From Methylobacterium marchantiae (lineage in GTDB: Bacteria; Pseudomonadota; Alphaproteobacteria; Rhizobiales; Beijerinckiaceae), in contig NZ_BPQT01000040.1 in the NCBI RefSeq assembly GCF_022179405.1, positions 1 through 64,000 on the forward strand: DNA of 64,000 nucleotides, in the 5' to 3' direction. The notes below the pieces were generated by a model that was not told the origin of the DNA, made no database searches, and was given only the letters and a program-made list of their open reading frames with translations. This document shows, in pieces, positions 51,416-60,947 of this stretch. A program made the translations under genes and the position numbers. Each line of letters begins with the position of its first letter. Position 1 is the stretch's first letter.

Positions 51416-53337
51416 TGGGCCTCCGCCCCTTACGCGCCGCCTGGCCCGAACTCGCTCTCCTCGTCGCCCTCCTGGCCGCACCGGTCCTGCTGCCGCCGCT
51501 GGGCTTCTCGCACGACCTCCTGTCGCGGGCGCTCAACTGGGCCCTGTTCGGCCTCGGCCTCGACATCCTGTTCGGGCTCGCCGGGCTCCTCTCCTTCGGG
51601 CAGGCGGCCTTCTACGGGGCCGGCGGGTTCGTCGCCGCCTACCTGCTGGTCTCCGGCACCGTCGGAAGCGTCTGGCTCGCCTTCCTGATCGGCACCCTGG
51701 CGGCCGGGATCTTCGGTCTCGCGGTCGGCTGGCTCGCTGTCCGGCGCATCGGCATCTACTTCGCCATGATCACCCTGGCTTTCGGCCAGATGGCCTATTT
51801 CATCCAGAACTCGCCGCTCTCCGACTATACCGGCGGCGAGAACGGCATCGCGGGGGTGCCCGTGCCGGTGATCGGCTTCGGGGCGAGCGCCGTCCGGATC
51901 ACCGCCGGCCTGCCCATGTACGCGCTCCTCGCGGTCGCGTTCTTCCTCGGCTTCGTACTGGCCCGGCGCATCGTGCACTCCTCGGTGGGGCTGATCCTGA
52001 AGGCGGTCAAGGAGAACACCCCGCGCGTGGCCATGCTCGGCCACGACGTGCCGGCCTACAAGCTCGCGGCCTTCACCATCGCGGCTCTCTACGCGGGTCT
52101 CGCCGGCGCGATGCTGGGGTCCTTCCAGAGCTACATGCCGCCGGACGCCTTCGCGCTGGAAACCTCGGGCCAGCTCGTGGTGCAGACCATCGTGGGCGGG
52201 GTCGGAACCCTGATCGGTCCCCTGGTGGGCGCAGCACTCTGGCTGTGGCTGCGCGACAATCTCCAGCTCATCCCCGGCTTCGGCTCCCTCTGGAGGCTGA
52301 TCCTCGGCGTCGCCTTCATCGGCCTGGTGATGGGCCTGCGGCGGGGCATCTGCGGCGAGATCCTGCATCGCTGGCGCCAGCGCGGCGAGGCCGCGCGCCT
52401 TCGCGCCGCGAAGGCCCGCACCGAGGCGATCGAGGAGGCCATCGCCTCGGAAAGCGTGGTCGTTCCGGAAATCCCGGCCGAGGTCGCGCTCCCCATGCCC
52501 CGGCCGGCCATCGACGGACGCACCGCCCATGCGGAGATCGCCCTGGAGGCGCAGGGGCTCGCGCGGCACTACGGCGGCCTCAAGGCCGTGGACGGCGTGA
52601 GCTTCCAGGTCCGGCGCGGCTCGATCCACGCGGTGATCGGCCCGAACGGCGCCGGCAAGAGCACGCTCTTCAAGATGCTGTCCGACGAGGTCGGCCCGAG
52701 CGCCGGGTCGGTTCTGCTGTTCGGTGAGCGGCTCACGGGGGCAGGGGTCACGGCGGCGACGCAGCGCGGCGTCGCCAAGAGCAACCAGCTCAACCAGCTT
52801 TTCCTCAATCTCACCGTGCGGGAAAACCTGCGGGTGGCGGCGCTGGCCCGTGCCCGCGGCCGCTTCCGCCTCGACCTTCTCGCTCCGGCCGGCGCCAACG
52901 CGGACGTGGAGGCGCAGGTCGAGACAATGCTGGGCATCCTCGACCTCGGATCAAGGGCGGAGACGCGCGTCGGCGTGCTGGCCTACGGCGAGAAGCGCCG
53001 CCTCGAAATCGGCATGGCCCTGGCCACCAGCCCCAACGTGCTCCTCCTCGACGAGCCACTGGCCGGGATGAGCTCGTCGGAGCGCGCCGCGACCTGCGCG
53101 CTCATCCGCAGGATCGGCCGCTCCTGCACCATCCTCCTCGTGGAGCACGACCTCGACGCCGTCTTCGGTCTCGCCGAACGCATCACCGTGCTGAGCGAGG
53201 GACGCCTCCTGGCGGACGGCCCCGCCGAGACCGTGCGACGCGATCCGGCGGTCCAGAAGGCCTATCTGGGCACGGCCCCGGACGAGGCCGCCGCCGAGGG
53301 AACCGCGATCCTGGGAGCCATGCATGAGCCTGCTTGA
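51415..53337 (+). CDS. Fused ABC permease-ATPase (LivM-LivG)
   Basis: A 640-residue single chain. Residues 1 to about 300 are a LivM permease (LFGLGLDILFGLAGLLSFGQ, ITLAFGQMAYF, VQTIVGGVGTLIGPLVGA). A charged linker (about 305-368, with RWRQRGEAARLRAAKARTEA) leads to a LivG ATPase: Walker A GPNGAGKST near 410, LAYGEKRRLEIGMAL as the signature region, Walker B VLLLDEPLAGMS, and the switch His in LVEHDLD. No stop or start separates the halves, so this is a real fusion. It overlaps livH by one base and livF by 14. Confidence 0.93.
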   Translation: MGLRPLRAAWPELALLVALLAAPVLLPPLGFSHDLLSRALNWALFGLGLDILFGLAGLLSFGQAAFYGAGGFVAAYLLVSGTVGSVWLAFLIGTLAAGIFGLAVGWLAVRRIGIYFAMITLAFGQMAYFIQNSPLSDYTGGENGIAGVPVPVIGFGASAVRITAGLPMYALLAVAFFLGFVLARRIVHSSVGLILKAVKENTPRVAMLGHDVPAYKLAAFTIAALYAGLAGAMLGSFQSYMPPDAFALETSGQLVVQTIVGGVGTLIGPLVGAALWLWLRDNLQLIPGFGSLWRLILGVAFIGLVMGLRRGICGEILHRWRQRGEAARLRAAKARTEAIEEAIASESVVVPEIPAEVALPMPRPAIDGRTAHAEIALEAQGLARHYGGLKAVDGVSFQVRRGSIHAVIGPNGAGKSTLFKMLSDEVGPSAGSVLLFGERLTGAGVTAATQRGVAKSNQLNQLFLNLTVRENLRVAALARARGRFRLDLLAPAGANADVEAQVETMLGILDLGSRAETRVGVLAYGEKRRLEIGMALATSPNVLLLDEPLAGMSSSERAATCALIRRIGRSCTILLVEHDLDAVFGLAERITVLSEGRLLADGPAETVRRDPAVQKAYLGTAPDEAAAEGTAILGAMHEPA

Positions 53338-54028
53338 GGTCGAGGGCATCAACACCCTCTACGGGGATTCGCACGTCCTCTTCGACGTCTCCCTGCGCGT
53401 CGAGGAGAACGAGGTCGTGGCCCTGCTCGGCCGCAACGGCGCCGGCAAGACCACGACCTTGCGGACCCTGATGGGCGCGCTCGCGCCGCGCAGCGGCACG
53501 ATCCGCCTCGACGGCCGGCCGATCCAGGGCTTGCCGCCCGAGAAGATCGCCCGCGTCGGCATGCAGCTGGTCCCGGAGGAACGCGCCATCTTCGGGACCC
53601 TCACGGTGGAGGAGAACCTGCGCGTCGCCCGCCTCACCGCGCCGAAGGGCTGGTCCCTGGACCGGATCTGGGAGGTCTTTCCGCGATTGAAGGAGCGCCG
53701 GACGTCGCGGGGCCGGACCCTGTCGGGCGGCGAGCAGCAGATGCTGTCGATCGCACGCGCCCTCATCCGCGATCCCCGGATCATCCTCCTCGACGAACCG
53801 TTCGAGGGCCTGGCTCCCCTGATCGTGCAGGACCTGATCGCCCTGGCGCGCCGCCTCGCCGAGGAGGGCCGGACCATCGTCGTGGTCGAGCAGAACGTGG
53901 CCGCGGTGCTCAGCTTCGCCCAGCGGGTCTACGGCTTCAACAACGGGCACGTCGTCTACGAAGGATCGGCGGCCGACCTTCGCAGCGATCCGGCGCCGAT
54001 GCGCGCCTTCATGGGGCTGACCGCATGA
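53324..54028 (+). CDS. livF: ABC transporter ATPase, LivF-like
   Basis: A 234-residue ATPase: Walker A LGRNGAGKTT near 38, signature LSGGEQQMLSIARALI near 139, Walker B IILLDEPFEGLAP, switch region VVEQNV. It pairs with the fused LivG domain to give the two ATPases of the transporter. Its ATG lies within the end of the fusion gene. Confidence 0.95.
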   Translation: MSLLEVEGINTLYGDSHVLFDVSLRVEENEVVALLGRNGAGKTTTLRTLMGALAPRSGTIRLDGRPIQGLPPEKIARVGMQLVPEERAIFGTLTVEENLRVARLTAPKGWSLDRIWEVFPRLKERRTSRGRTLSGGEQQMLSIARALIRDPRIILLDEPFEGLAPLIVQDLIALARRLAEEGRTIVVVEQNVAAVLSFAQRVYGFNNGHVVYEGSAADLRSDPAPMRAFMGLTA

Positions 54029-54395
54029 CCCGCGCATCCCGCCCTTAGGCGAGGACCGAAGGCCCGGCGGATGGCCGGGCATCGTCGACCGCGCGAGCGT
54101 GCTCCCGGCGGCTCCTCGCGTGTTCCGTCCCCTGCCGCGAAGGCCGCCGGCGCAGGGCGGCGAGGGCGTTCCGGCACTCCTCGACACGCGAAATTAACGG
54201 GACCGGTGATCTGAAGGCTGACGCAGGGTCGGGACGTTCCGGCCCTGGTCTCGAACGGCCGGGCGGGACATCGCACCCTGTCTTCATCGTTCCGGCGATC
54301 CTGCCGCCGAGATCGCTCCAGAACGATCGCGGCGAGGCAGGGCGCAAGTCCGTAGAAGCCGCCTCCCGCCAGCCGCCCGCACGGACGATTCCAGC
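54029..54395 (+). other. Gap between livF and the SMR gene
   Basis: About 370 bases of ordinary GC content with no gene, repeat or RNA that I can support. Frames on the minus strand across it are continuations of shadows of the neighbouring genes. Confidence 0.5.
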
Positions 54396-54725
54396 ATGAA
54401 CCCGTATCTCCTCCTCGCCTTCGCCATCAGCGCCGAAGTGACGGCGACGCTCGCCCTCAAGGCCGCCGATGGACTGACCAAGCCGGTGCCGACGATCATC
54501 GTCGTGCTGGGCTACGGCACCGCGTTCTGGCTGATGTCGAACAGCATGAACATGCTGCCGATCGGGATCGTCTACGCGATCTGGGCCGGGGTCGGCATGG
54601 TCGGTGCGGCATTGGGCGGCGCGCTGCTGTTTCACGAACCCATCACCCTGCCGATGATCCTCGGCATCGCGGTGATCGCCGTCGGCGTGACGATTCTCGC
54701 CTCGGGCCAGACCGCGCCGCATTGA
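54396..54725 (+). CDS. Small multidrug resistance (SMR) transporter, EmrE-like
   Basis: A 109-residue protein with four membrane helices. The substrate/proton site Glu14 is in ISAEVTAT of the first helix, and YAIWAGVGMVGAALGG and the last-helix IAVIAVGVTILA segment fit the drug-export SMR type better than the guanidinium type. It works as a dimer exporting cationic toxins in exchange for protons. Confidence 0.93.
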   Translation: MNPYLLLAFAISAEVTATLALKAADGLTKPVPTIIVVLGYGTAFWLMSNSMNMLPIGIVYAIWAGVGMVGAALGGALLFHEPITLPMILGIAVIAVGVTILASGQTAPH

Positions 54726-54780
54726 GCGGCCGGACACGCGTGCAGTTCGTTCCCGGTCGTCGAAGGGGGCCTTGAAGCCG

Positions 54781-55980
54781 ATGTCGAGAGCCCGCCGCCT
54801 CCGGCCGCGTTTTCGCCACCCCTGGCTCGCCGGAGCGTTGGCGGGCGGGGTGGCCCTGGGAGGAGCGTCCTTCGCGCTCGTCGCGCTGCTCGGCGTGCCG
54901 AACCCGATCACCCTGGCGGCGCTGGCGATCGTCGAACCCTCCGCCATCGGCACATGGTTCGCGAGCCGGGTCGTGGCGGCCCCGGGCATCTCCGGCATCC
55001 TGCCCGTCCGGACCCGCCCCATCCCCGATCGCGTCCCGTGGAAGGGGCGCAGCCTTCCCCTCGGGGAGGTGCTGGCCGCGACCCACACCAATGCCTTTCT
55101 CGTCAGCCACAAGGGCGTCCTGATCCACGAATGGTACCGCCCCGGCTGGGATCAGACGACGCTGTTCCCGTCCTGGTCGGTGGCGAAATCCGTGGTCTCG
55201 CTGCTGGTCGGGCAGGCGATCGCCGGTGGCCGGCTCGCCGAGACCGACCACGTCGCCACCCTGCTGCCCTCTCTGCGCGGAGAGCCCGCCTTCGGACGCA
55301 TCACCGTCCGCGACCTCCTCGACATGACGAGCGGGCTCGCTGTGCCGGAGAATTACGACCCGTGGCGACCGCTGGTGGGCACCGCCGGCATGTACCTCAC
55401 CCGCGACATCCGGGACTTCGTGAAGGAGAGTGCCCGCCTGTCGTCCAATCCCGGCAGCGAGGGCCAGTATCGCAGCATCGACACGGAGATCCTCGGCCTG
55501 ATCCTCGCCGAGGTCGAGGGCAGGCCCCTGGCCGACCTCCTCTCGGACCGGATCTGGAAACCCATGGGGGCGCAGGCGAACGCGACCTGGAATCTCGACC
55601 GGCCCGGAGGGACGGAGAAGGCCTTCTGCTGCATCAATGCCGTCGCCCGGGACTTCCTGCGCCTCGGGCTGATGGTGGCCGACCATGGCCGGGTCGGCGG
55701 CACGAGCGTCGTCCCCGCCTCGTGGATCGGGCGGATCGAGACCCCGGCACGCCGGGAGGTCGATGGCTGGCCCTACTCGGCGCAATGGTGGCACATCCCG
55801 GAGGGCGACGACGACATCTCGGCCATCGGCGTCTACGGCCAGTACGTCTACATCAACCGCGACACCGATACGGTGATCGTCAAGCTCAGCGACCACGGCG
55901 CCGAGGAGGACGAGGCGGACACGCTCGCCGTCATGCTGGCCATCTCCCGAGAGGTGGCCGCACCGCGACCGGCCCCCTGA
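54781..55980 (+). CDS. Serine hydrolase, beta-lactamase class C / NylB-like
   Basis: A 399-residue protein with an N-terminal membrane anchor (about 17-37) and a beta-lactamase-fold domain. The nucleophile motif SxxK is Ser133-Val-Ala-Lys136 (FPSWSVAKSVV). The second motif is Tyr230-Arg-Ser232 (QYRSIDTEILG) instead of the Tyr-x-Asn of true class C enzymes, which is the pattern of nylon-oligomer hydrolase and related esterases. So an esterase or amidase role is more likely than antibiotic resistance. A TTG at 54772 is an alternative start. Confidence 0.85.
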   Translation: MSRARRLRPRFRHPWLAGALAGGVALGGASFALVALLGVPNPITLAALAIVEPSAIGTWFASRVVAAPGISGILPVRTRPIPDRVPWKGRSLPLGEVLAATHTNAFLVSHKGVLIHEWYRPGWDQTTLFPSWSVAKSVVSLLVGQAIAGGRLAETDHVATLLPSLRGEPAFGRITVRDLLDMTSGLAVPENYDPWRPLVGTAGMYLTRDIRDFVKESARLSSNPGSEGQYRSIDTEILGLILAEVEGRPLADLLSDRIWKPMGAQANATWNLDRPGGTEKAFCCINAVARDFLRLGLMVADHGRVGGTSVVPASWIGRIETPARREVDGWPYSAQWWHIPEGDDDISAIGVYGQYVYINRDTDTVIVKLSDHGAEEDEADTLAVMLAISREVAAPRPAP

Positions 55981-56028
55981 TGCTGGACACCGGTCGCAGG
56001 GGATACGTACGCTGGATGGTCCGCGGGA

Positions 56029-57549
56029 TCACGCCGCCGGGGATCGCCGGCGGCCGAGATTCCGCATCCGCGCGACGGTCTCCGCCCGCCAGTTGCGCAG
56101 CAGCCGGCGTCTCACGCCCTCCCAGCGAATGGCCGGAACCGGCGAGACCGGATCGACGAGGGCACTGAGGGCGCGCGAGTAATCGAGCACGAGACCCGGC
56201 GTCCACGTCATCGCGCCCGCTCCGTTGCGCAGGATCGCGGCCGCCCAGAATTCCGGGCTCATCACCGCACGGGCGAGGTGCCGCCACGGCTTGCCGTCAC
56301 GGTTGAACGCGCCTTCGACGGCCGCGTCCAGGGCGGAGGCCACCGTCGTCGAGCAGTTCCGACCCACGAGGTTGTAGGTCGCGTCGCGTCGATAGGCGGC
56401 CCAGAAATGCCGCAGGCGCGCCGCGTCGACCCCGCGGAGGGTGACCGTGACGGTCGCCTCGCACCAATCGTCCGCCTCCTCGCGATAGCTCGGCAGGAAA
56501 CGTCCCGGCACGTCGTTTTCCGGGCCGGCGCGCAGGGTCGCGCGCAGGTTGTCGGGCGAGCGGTCGATCTCCACGGCCGGATAATGGCTCACATAGAGCG
56601 CGTCCTCCGTGACACCGGCGCCCAGTTCCAGCGCCGCGTGGCCGGTGGAGACGTGGCCGCGCCCGTTCACCGACACGACATAGCGATGGACCAGCCGCTG
56701 CCGGGCCGGGATCGTCGCCGTCCCGGTCGGCGTCCAGACATGGACGGTCAGCGCGTCCGAATGGGCGTCCGGAGCTTGCGCCAGGGGCTCGGCCGGCAGG
56801 TGCCGCATGCGCGCCCCGAGGATCGCCACCTTGATGCCGGCCAGCATCAGGAAGGCACCGATGCAGAAGCCGACCGTGCCCGCGTACCAGGTCGGCCAGG
56901 GCTGCAGGGTGATGATGCCCAAAGCCACGACGAGCGCCCCATGCGCCGCCGACAATCGCCATCCCGGAAAGCGCAGCACGTTCGCGAGCGCGAAGCGCGA
57001 CAGGCCGTCGAACAGGAAGGCGGTTCCGAACAGCATGGCGAGCAGAAAGGTACTGGAGGACGATGCCAGCATCGTCAGCACCGCCACGACGAGGAGGAGC
57101 GCCGCCTTGAGGATGCGGAGGCGGCGTGCCGCCCCGGTGGCGACGAGGCCGCGCACGAACGAGCCCGCCGCCTCGAACACGAGGAGGAGGCCGAACCAGC
57201 GGTCGGGAATATGCGTCGCGCCGTCGAGGGCATCGATCACGAGCGCGCCGCCCAGAGCCGTCCAGACGATGCCGGCGCCGGTGACGAGGCCCCAGTGCCT
57301 GTGCACAACCTCGCGTCCGACCAGCAGCAGCCAGAGGGGAAGCGCCTTCGGACTTGCCGGGGATTCGGTGGACCCGAACGCATCCTCGACGGACCGATCG
57401 GTGGCCTTGATCGAGGCGAGGTCCAGAACGGCCTTTTCCTTCGGGCAGGCCCGCTCGGGCGCAGCATCGTCGTGCCTGGAATACGCGCCTTTCCCACCCG
57501 TCGGAATCTCCGCGGAGCCGTGGTGGCGTGGCTGAGGCGGTATGGTCAC
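56029..57549 (-). CDS. HdeD-like membrane domain fused to a His/Cys hydrolase-like domain
   Basis: A protein of about 506 residues. After a polar N-terminus, about six helices between 85 and 245 look like the HdeD/DUF308 family (FGLLLVFEAAGSFVRGL, FLFDGLSRFALANVLRF). The C-terminal soluble part carries GHAALEL (His304) and NLVGRNCSTTVASAL (Cys399), the two-motif pattern of permuted papain-like or Lnb/DUF4105-type hydrolases. I chose GTG 57549, which has GGGGGA upstream; frames further upstream are possible. A membrane-bound thiol hydrolase is inference from two motifs. Confidence 0.7.
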   Translation of the reverse strand: MTIPPQPRHHGSAEIPTGGKGAYSRHDDAAPERACPKEKAVLDLASIKATDRSVEDAFGSTESPASPKALPLWLLLVGREVVHRHWGLVTGAGIVWTALGGALVIDALDGATHIPDRWFGLLLVFEAAGSFVRGLVATGAARRLRILKAALLLVVAVLTMLASSSSTFLLAMLFGTAFLFDGLSRFALANVLRFPGWRLSAAHGALVVALGIITLQPWPTWYAGTVGFCIGAFLMLAGIKVAILGARMRHLPAEPLAQAPDAHSDALTVHVWTPTGTATIPARQRLVHRYVVSVNGRGHVSTGHAALELGAGVTEDALYVSHYPAVEIDRSPDNLRATLRAGPENDVPGRFLPSYREEADDWCEATVTVTLRGVDAARLRHFWAAYRRDATYNLVGRNCSTTVASALDAAVEGAFNRDGKPWRHLARAVMSPEFWAAAILRNGAGAMTWTPGLVLDYSRALSALVDPVSPVPAIRWEGVRRRLLRNWRAETVARMRNLGRRRSPAA

Positions 57550-57759
57550 CCGTATTCGTCCCCCGGAGCGCATCGTCCCCCTCAACGAGAGTCCGAAACG
57601 AAGCAAAGGATCGATTAACGTCTCCGCTCCGGGCCGCCCTTTTCCGCGACGGACGACCGTTTTCCACCATCGCGTGACGTCTTCCACCCGGGCAGCGCAT
57701 CCCGGTCTGGGCGTGCCCGCGATTCCTGTCCGGGCACCTCCCGCACTCCGTACCGGACA

Positions 57760-58518
57760 CTATCGTCCGCGATTCCGGGACCCCTTTTCGCAAACCAGGA
57801 AAATACTCGAACAGAGATCGGGGTAGACTTGGCCCAGTTCGTAGCATCCGTCGAAATAGGCGGGCGACACGATGTCGGTCTTGAGCAGGGCATCCCACTG
57901 GAAGTTGGCGAGAGCCTTGAAGAAGATTCCCGAGCGGTGGATCACGCGCAGGCCCGCTTCCGTCGCCTCACGTTCGAGGGTGTCGAGCGTGTAGGTGCGC
58001 CGGTGACCATGCTGGCGCTCCGCCTCGGTCACGGCCGTGTTGTGAGAGATCAGTCCCATCTTCACCGCGATCTGGCGGGACGGCGCGTTGGCGTTCGGGC
58101 AGGCGATGAAGAGCCGGCCGCCCTCCGACAGCCACTCGTCGTTGACGCGGCCCAGGACACCGACCGGGTCGTCGAGATGTTCGAGGACATGCGTCAGGAT
58201 CGCCGTGTCGTAGCGGTGGGGCAGGGCCGCCTCGTCGAAGGTCGCATGGACGAAGCTCACGCTCGGGTCGAGCCGCCCGCGAGCCGCGGCGATCGCCTCG
58301 CCGGAGGCTTCGATGCAGGTGACATCGGAGAAGAACGGCGTCAGTCGCCGCGTGAAATCCCCCCGGAAACTACCCAGTTCGAGCAGCCGGCCCGGCCGGA
58401 AGAACGGCGCGAACGCCCGCACCATGTATTTGTGCATGACGTCGAGGTCGAAATCGTAGGCGTAGCGGTGCCCCTCCACATCCTTCGTCTCCCGGTCGAA
58501 ATCGCGCGCCTCGCTCAT
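57760..58518 (-). CDS. SAM-dependent class I methyltransferase
   Basis: A 252-residue methyltransferase: motif I LLELGSFRGDFTRRL (near 42), motif II CIEASGEAI, and ILTHVLEHLDDP, the usual Rossmann order. The acceptor is probably a sugar or glycan because of the neighbours. Start ATG 58518 is chosen for the strong GAGGGGG five bases before it; an in-frame ATG at 58545 lacks one. Confidence 0.9.
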   Translation of the reverse strand: MSEARDFDRETKDVEGHRYAYDFDLDVMHKYMVRAFAPFFRPGRLLELGSFRGDFTRRLTPFFSDVTCIEASGEAIAAARGRLDPSVSFVHATFDEAALPHRYDTAILTHVLEHLDDPVGVLGRVNDEWLSEGGRLFIACPNANAPSRQIAVKMGLISHNTAVTEAERQHGHRRTYTLDTLEREATEAGLRVIHRSGIFFKALANFQWDALLKTDIVSPAYFDGCYELGQVYPDLCSSIFLVCEKGSRNRGR

Positions 58519-58560
58519 GGCTGCCCCCTCAAAGCTGTCCGACATCGATGTCCTGACCAT

Positions 58561-59025
58561 TCAGACCTGCTGTCCATGCGGATGCAGGAGATCGAGCGAC
58601 AGGTGCAAGGTCTCTCCCGCCTCTTCATCCGTGGTGAAACCGAGCCTGCCGTAAAGGCTGAGCGCGCTGGCCTTGCGATCGACGCTGAGAGCCAGCCGAG
58701 GGAAGCCGAGGCCGCGGACATGGCCGATCGCCTCCTCGATGAGACGGCGCCCGAGACCGGCCCGGGTCAGGTCCGGCAATACGCTGACACTGGTCACGAA
58801 GGCGCAGTTCCGCTCGGGATCGTCGCAATAGACCGCGACCAGTCCGACGACGGCCGAGTCCTTCCAGAGCTCGAACCGTTCCGCCCGCGCCACGAGCTTG
58901 GCGGCGTAATCGGGAACCGACACGCGCAGACTGAGCGGCGGCGTGAAGGTTCGGTCGCAAAGGGTGAGATGCGCCAGGACATCGTCGAGCCGGGAGCGGT
59001 TCCGCTCGACCCGCAGGCCCGTCAC
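58561..59025 (-). CDS. GNAT-family acetyltransferase
   Basis: A 154-residue N-acetyltransferase: VTSVSVLPDLTRAGLGRRLIEEAIGHV carries the acetyl-CoA loop (R-A-G-L-G-R/K pattern, about 98-108), followed by LALSVDRKASALSLYGRLGF. GTG 59025 overlaps the stop of the preceding gene as GTGA. In this cluster it likely acetylates an amino sugar, the product of a DegT-type aminotransferase. Confidence 0.88.
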   Translation of the reverse strand: MTGLRVERNRSRLDDVLAHLTLCDRTFTPPLSLRVSVPDYAAKLVARAERFELWKDSAVVGLVAVYCDDPERNCAFVTSVSVLPDLTRAGLGRRLIEEAIGHVRGLGFPRLALSVDRKASALSLYGRLGFTTDEEAGETLHLSLDLLHPHGQQV

Positions 59026-59978
59026 GGCTCGAGCCGCGCGGCGCCGAACCCGAACCGGCCGAAGGCATTGCCGTTGTAGAGCAAGTATGTCGCGCCCTCG
59101 CAGGTGAAGACGTGCGGATAGCATTGCATCTCCGCGTCCCAGGCACCCGAGGTCCCGCCCAGGGGCAACATCGCATCGTCGCGGGTCCAATGGACGACAT
59201 CGTCGGACCATGCATGCCCGATCCGGTAGCCGCGCTCGGGATTCGTCCTGAAATCGAGCTGCTCCCGGTAGCAGAACACCATGTGCCGGCGGGTGCCGAG
59301 GTCGAACACGCTGGGGAGTGCCTGGCACTCGTCCGGACCGAGCCGATCCGGGATGATCCGGCGCCCTTCCTCCTTCGTCCAGGCGACACCGTCGGTCGAG
59401 GTGGCATGTCCGATCTTGTAGACGCGTTCCGGCGCCGCGCCCGGTTCCGGGAGGCTCCAGGCAGTGCCGAAGATGTACCACATGTGGAACAGGCCATCGA
59501 TCACACGGACGAAGCCGTCACCCACCAGGAACGGCTCGCCGAGCGAGGCGGAGAGGACGGGCCCCGCTCCCCGCCGCTCGAAGGTCAGGCCGTCGTCGGA
59601 ACTCACCGCCAAGCCGATCCCGGTCTCCACGGGGACCGAGACGCGCCGGCTCCAGCCGGTCGTGTAGCCGTAGACGAGGTCGCCGTGGCGCAGCACGTTC
59701 AGCGGGAAAATCCCGTGCTCGTCGAACGTCCCCAGACCGCCGGGGGGCAGGACCGGTCGCGGCGAGACCTGCAGGACCGTGCTCAGGTCCTTCCGCATGT
59801 CGACGAAGGCGACATGGCTGAGATACTGGCCATCCGGCTCCCGGCTGCGGGTCGAGAAGAAGATCCGCACACGATCGTCGAGGACGAGGGCCTGCGGAGA
59901 TTGGGCGAAGGCACCGCATCCGAACGGAATCGGATGCTTCCGCGGATCGAAAATCTGGCCGAGCTTCTTCCAATGCAT
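59022..59978 (-). CDS. Five-bladed propeller glycosidase-like protein, copy A
   Basis: A 318-residue protein resembling GH130/GH43-type beta-propellers: MHWKKLGQIFDP, AQSPQALVLDDRVRIFFSTR, GGLGTFDEHGIFP, TSTDGVAWTKEEG, RIGHAWSDDVVHWTRDD. Conserved Asp and Glu in FDEHG and in DECQALPSVFD may be catalytic. The protein has no signal peptide, so it acts in the cytosol. Copy B follows directly with the same motifs. It may process or bind sugar intermediates of the glycan. Confidence 0.78.
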   Translation of the reverse strand: MHWKKLGQIFDPRKHPIPFGCGAFAQSPQALVLDDRVRIFFSTRSREPDGQYLSHVAFVDMRKDLSTVLQVSPRPVLPPGGLGTFDEHGIFPLNVLRHGDLVYGYTTGWSRRVSVPVETGIGLAVSSDDGLTFERRGAGPVLSASLGEPFLVGDGFVRVIDGLFHMWYIFGTAWSLPEPGAAPERVYKIGHATSTDGVAWTKEEGRRIIPDRLGPDECQALPSVFDLGTRRHMVFCYREQLDFRTNPERGYRIGHAWSDDVVHWTRDDAMLPLGGTSGAWDAEMQCYPHVFTCEGATYLLYNGNAFGRFGFGAARLEP

Positions 59979-59984
59979 GGCGGT

Positions 59985-60947
59985 TCAATCGAAGGGGCCG
60001 TCGAGCGCGGCGAGGCCGAAGCCGCCGCGGCCGACCTCGTTGCCGAGATAGGCGAGGTAGACCTGGCCATCGACGGCGAAGACGTGGGGGTAGCTGATCA
60101 TCTGCGCATCCCAGCCCTCGTCCGATACGTCGATGCCGCAGCGGGCGTCGTCGCGGGTCCAGTGGAGGAGATCCGTGCTCCAGGCGTAGCCGATCCGGTA
60201 GCCGCGCTCATGGCTGCGAAAGCCGGCGCTGTAGCGGTAGCAGAAATGCATGTGGTAGCGCCCGCCCGCCTCGAAGACGTCGGGGCTCGCCTGGGCTTCG
60301 TCCGCCTCGATCCGCGGCGGGATCAGGTCGCGGTTCGCCTTCGTCCAGGACAGGCCGTCGGGCGAGGTCGCCATCCGTATCCGGTAGACCGGCTCCGGAC
60401 GGCCGTCGACCATCTTCCACGAGCGGCCTGCAATGTAGAACAGGTACCAGGCATCGCCGAAGCGCCGCACCTTCGGTCCGCTCATGACGAAAGGCTCGTC
60501 CGGCGAGTAGGGCAGGATCGGGCCGGGTCCCAGGCGTTCGAAGCGGCGGCCGCCATCGCGGCTCACGGCGCAGCCGATCGCCGTGTTGAAGGGAACCGAG
60601 ACGCAGCGCGTCCATCCCGCGTAATAGGCGCGGACCTCCGATCCCGTCCGGATGACCGAGACGGGATAGGTCCCGAACTCGTCGAACGTGCCGGTGCCGC
60701 CGAGCGGCAGGATCGGTTCGTCCGCTACGCCGCGGATCTTGAACAGGTCGCTCCGGTCGAGATCGACATAGGCGCTGTAGCTCACGTACCGGCCGTCGGC
60801 ATCGGGATCCGGCCGGCAGGAGAAGTACATCCTCACGACGTCGTCGCAGACGAGGGCGCAGGGCGCCTGTGCGAAGGATCTCAGCCAGGGCCTGCCGCCG
60901 ACGGCCGCGGGATCGAAGACGCGTCCGAGTTTGCGCCAGCGGGGCAA
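59985..60947 (-). CDS. Five-bladed propeller glycosidase-like protein, copy B
   Basis: A 320-residue paralog of copy A (PRWRKLGRVFDP, GGTGTFDEFGTYPVSV, TSPDGLSWTKAN, EADEAQASPDVFEAGG, RIGYAWSTDLLHWTRDDA). I place the start at TTG 60947, seven bases after AAGGAGG, which begins the family N-terminus exactly; no ATG is available in frame. It overlaps the end of the wbqC-like gene by 67 bases. The pair looks like a tandem duplication with later divergence. Confidence 0.75.
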   Translation of the reverse strand: MPRWRKLGRVFDPAAVGGRPWLRSFAQAPCALVCDDVVRMYFSCRPDPDADGRYVSYSAYVDLDRSDLFKIRGVADEPILPLGGTGTFDEFGTYPVSVIRTGSEVRAYYAGWTRCVSVPFNTAIGCAVSRDGGRRFERLGPGPILPYSPDEPFVMSGPKVRRFGDAWYLFYIAGRSWKMVDGRPEPVYRIRMATSPDGLSWTKANRDLIPPRIEADEAQASPDVFEAGGRYHMHFCYRYSAGFRSHERGYRIGYAWSTDLLHWTRDDARCGIDVSDEGWDAQMISYPHVFAVDGQVYLAYLGNEVGRGGFGLAALDGPFD

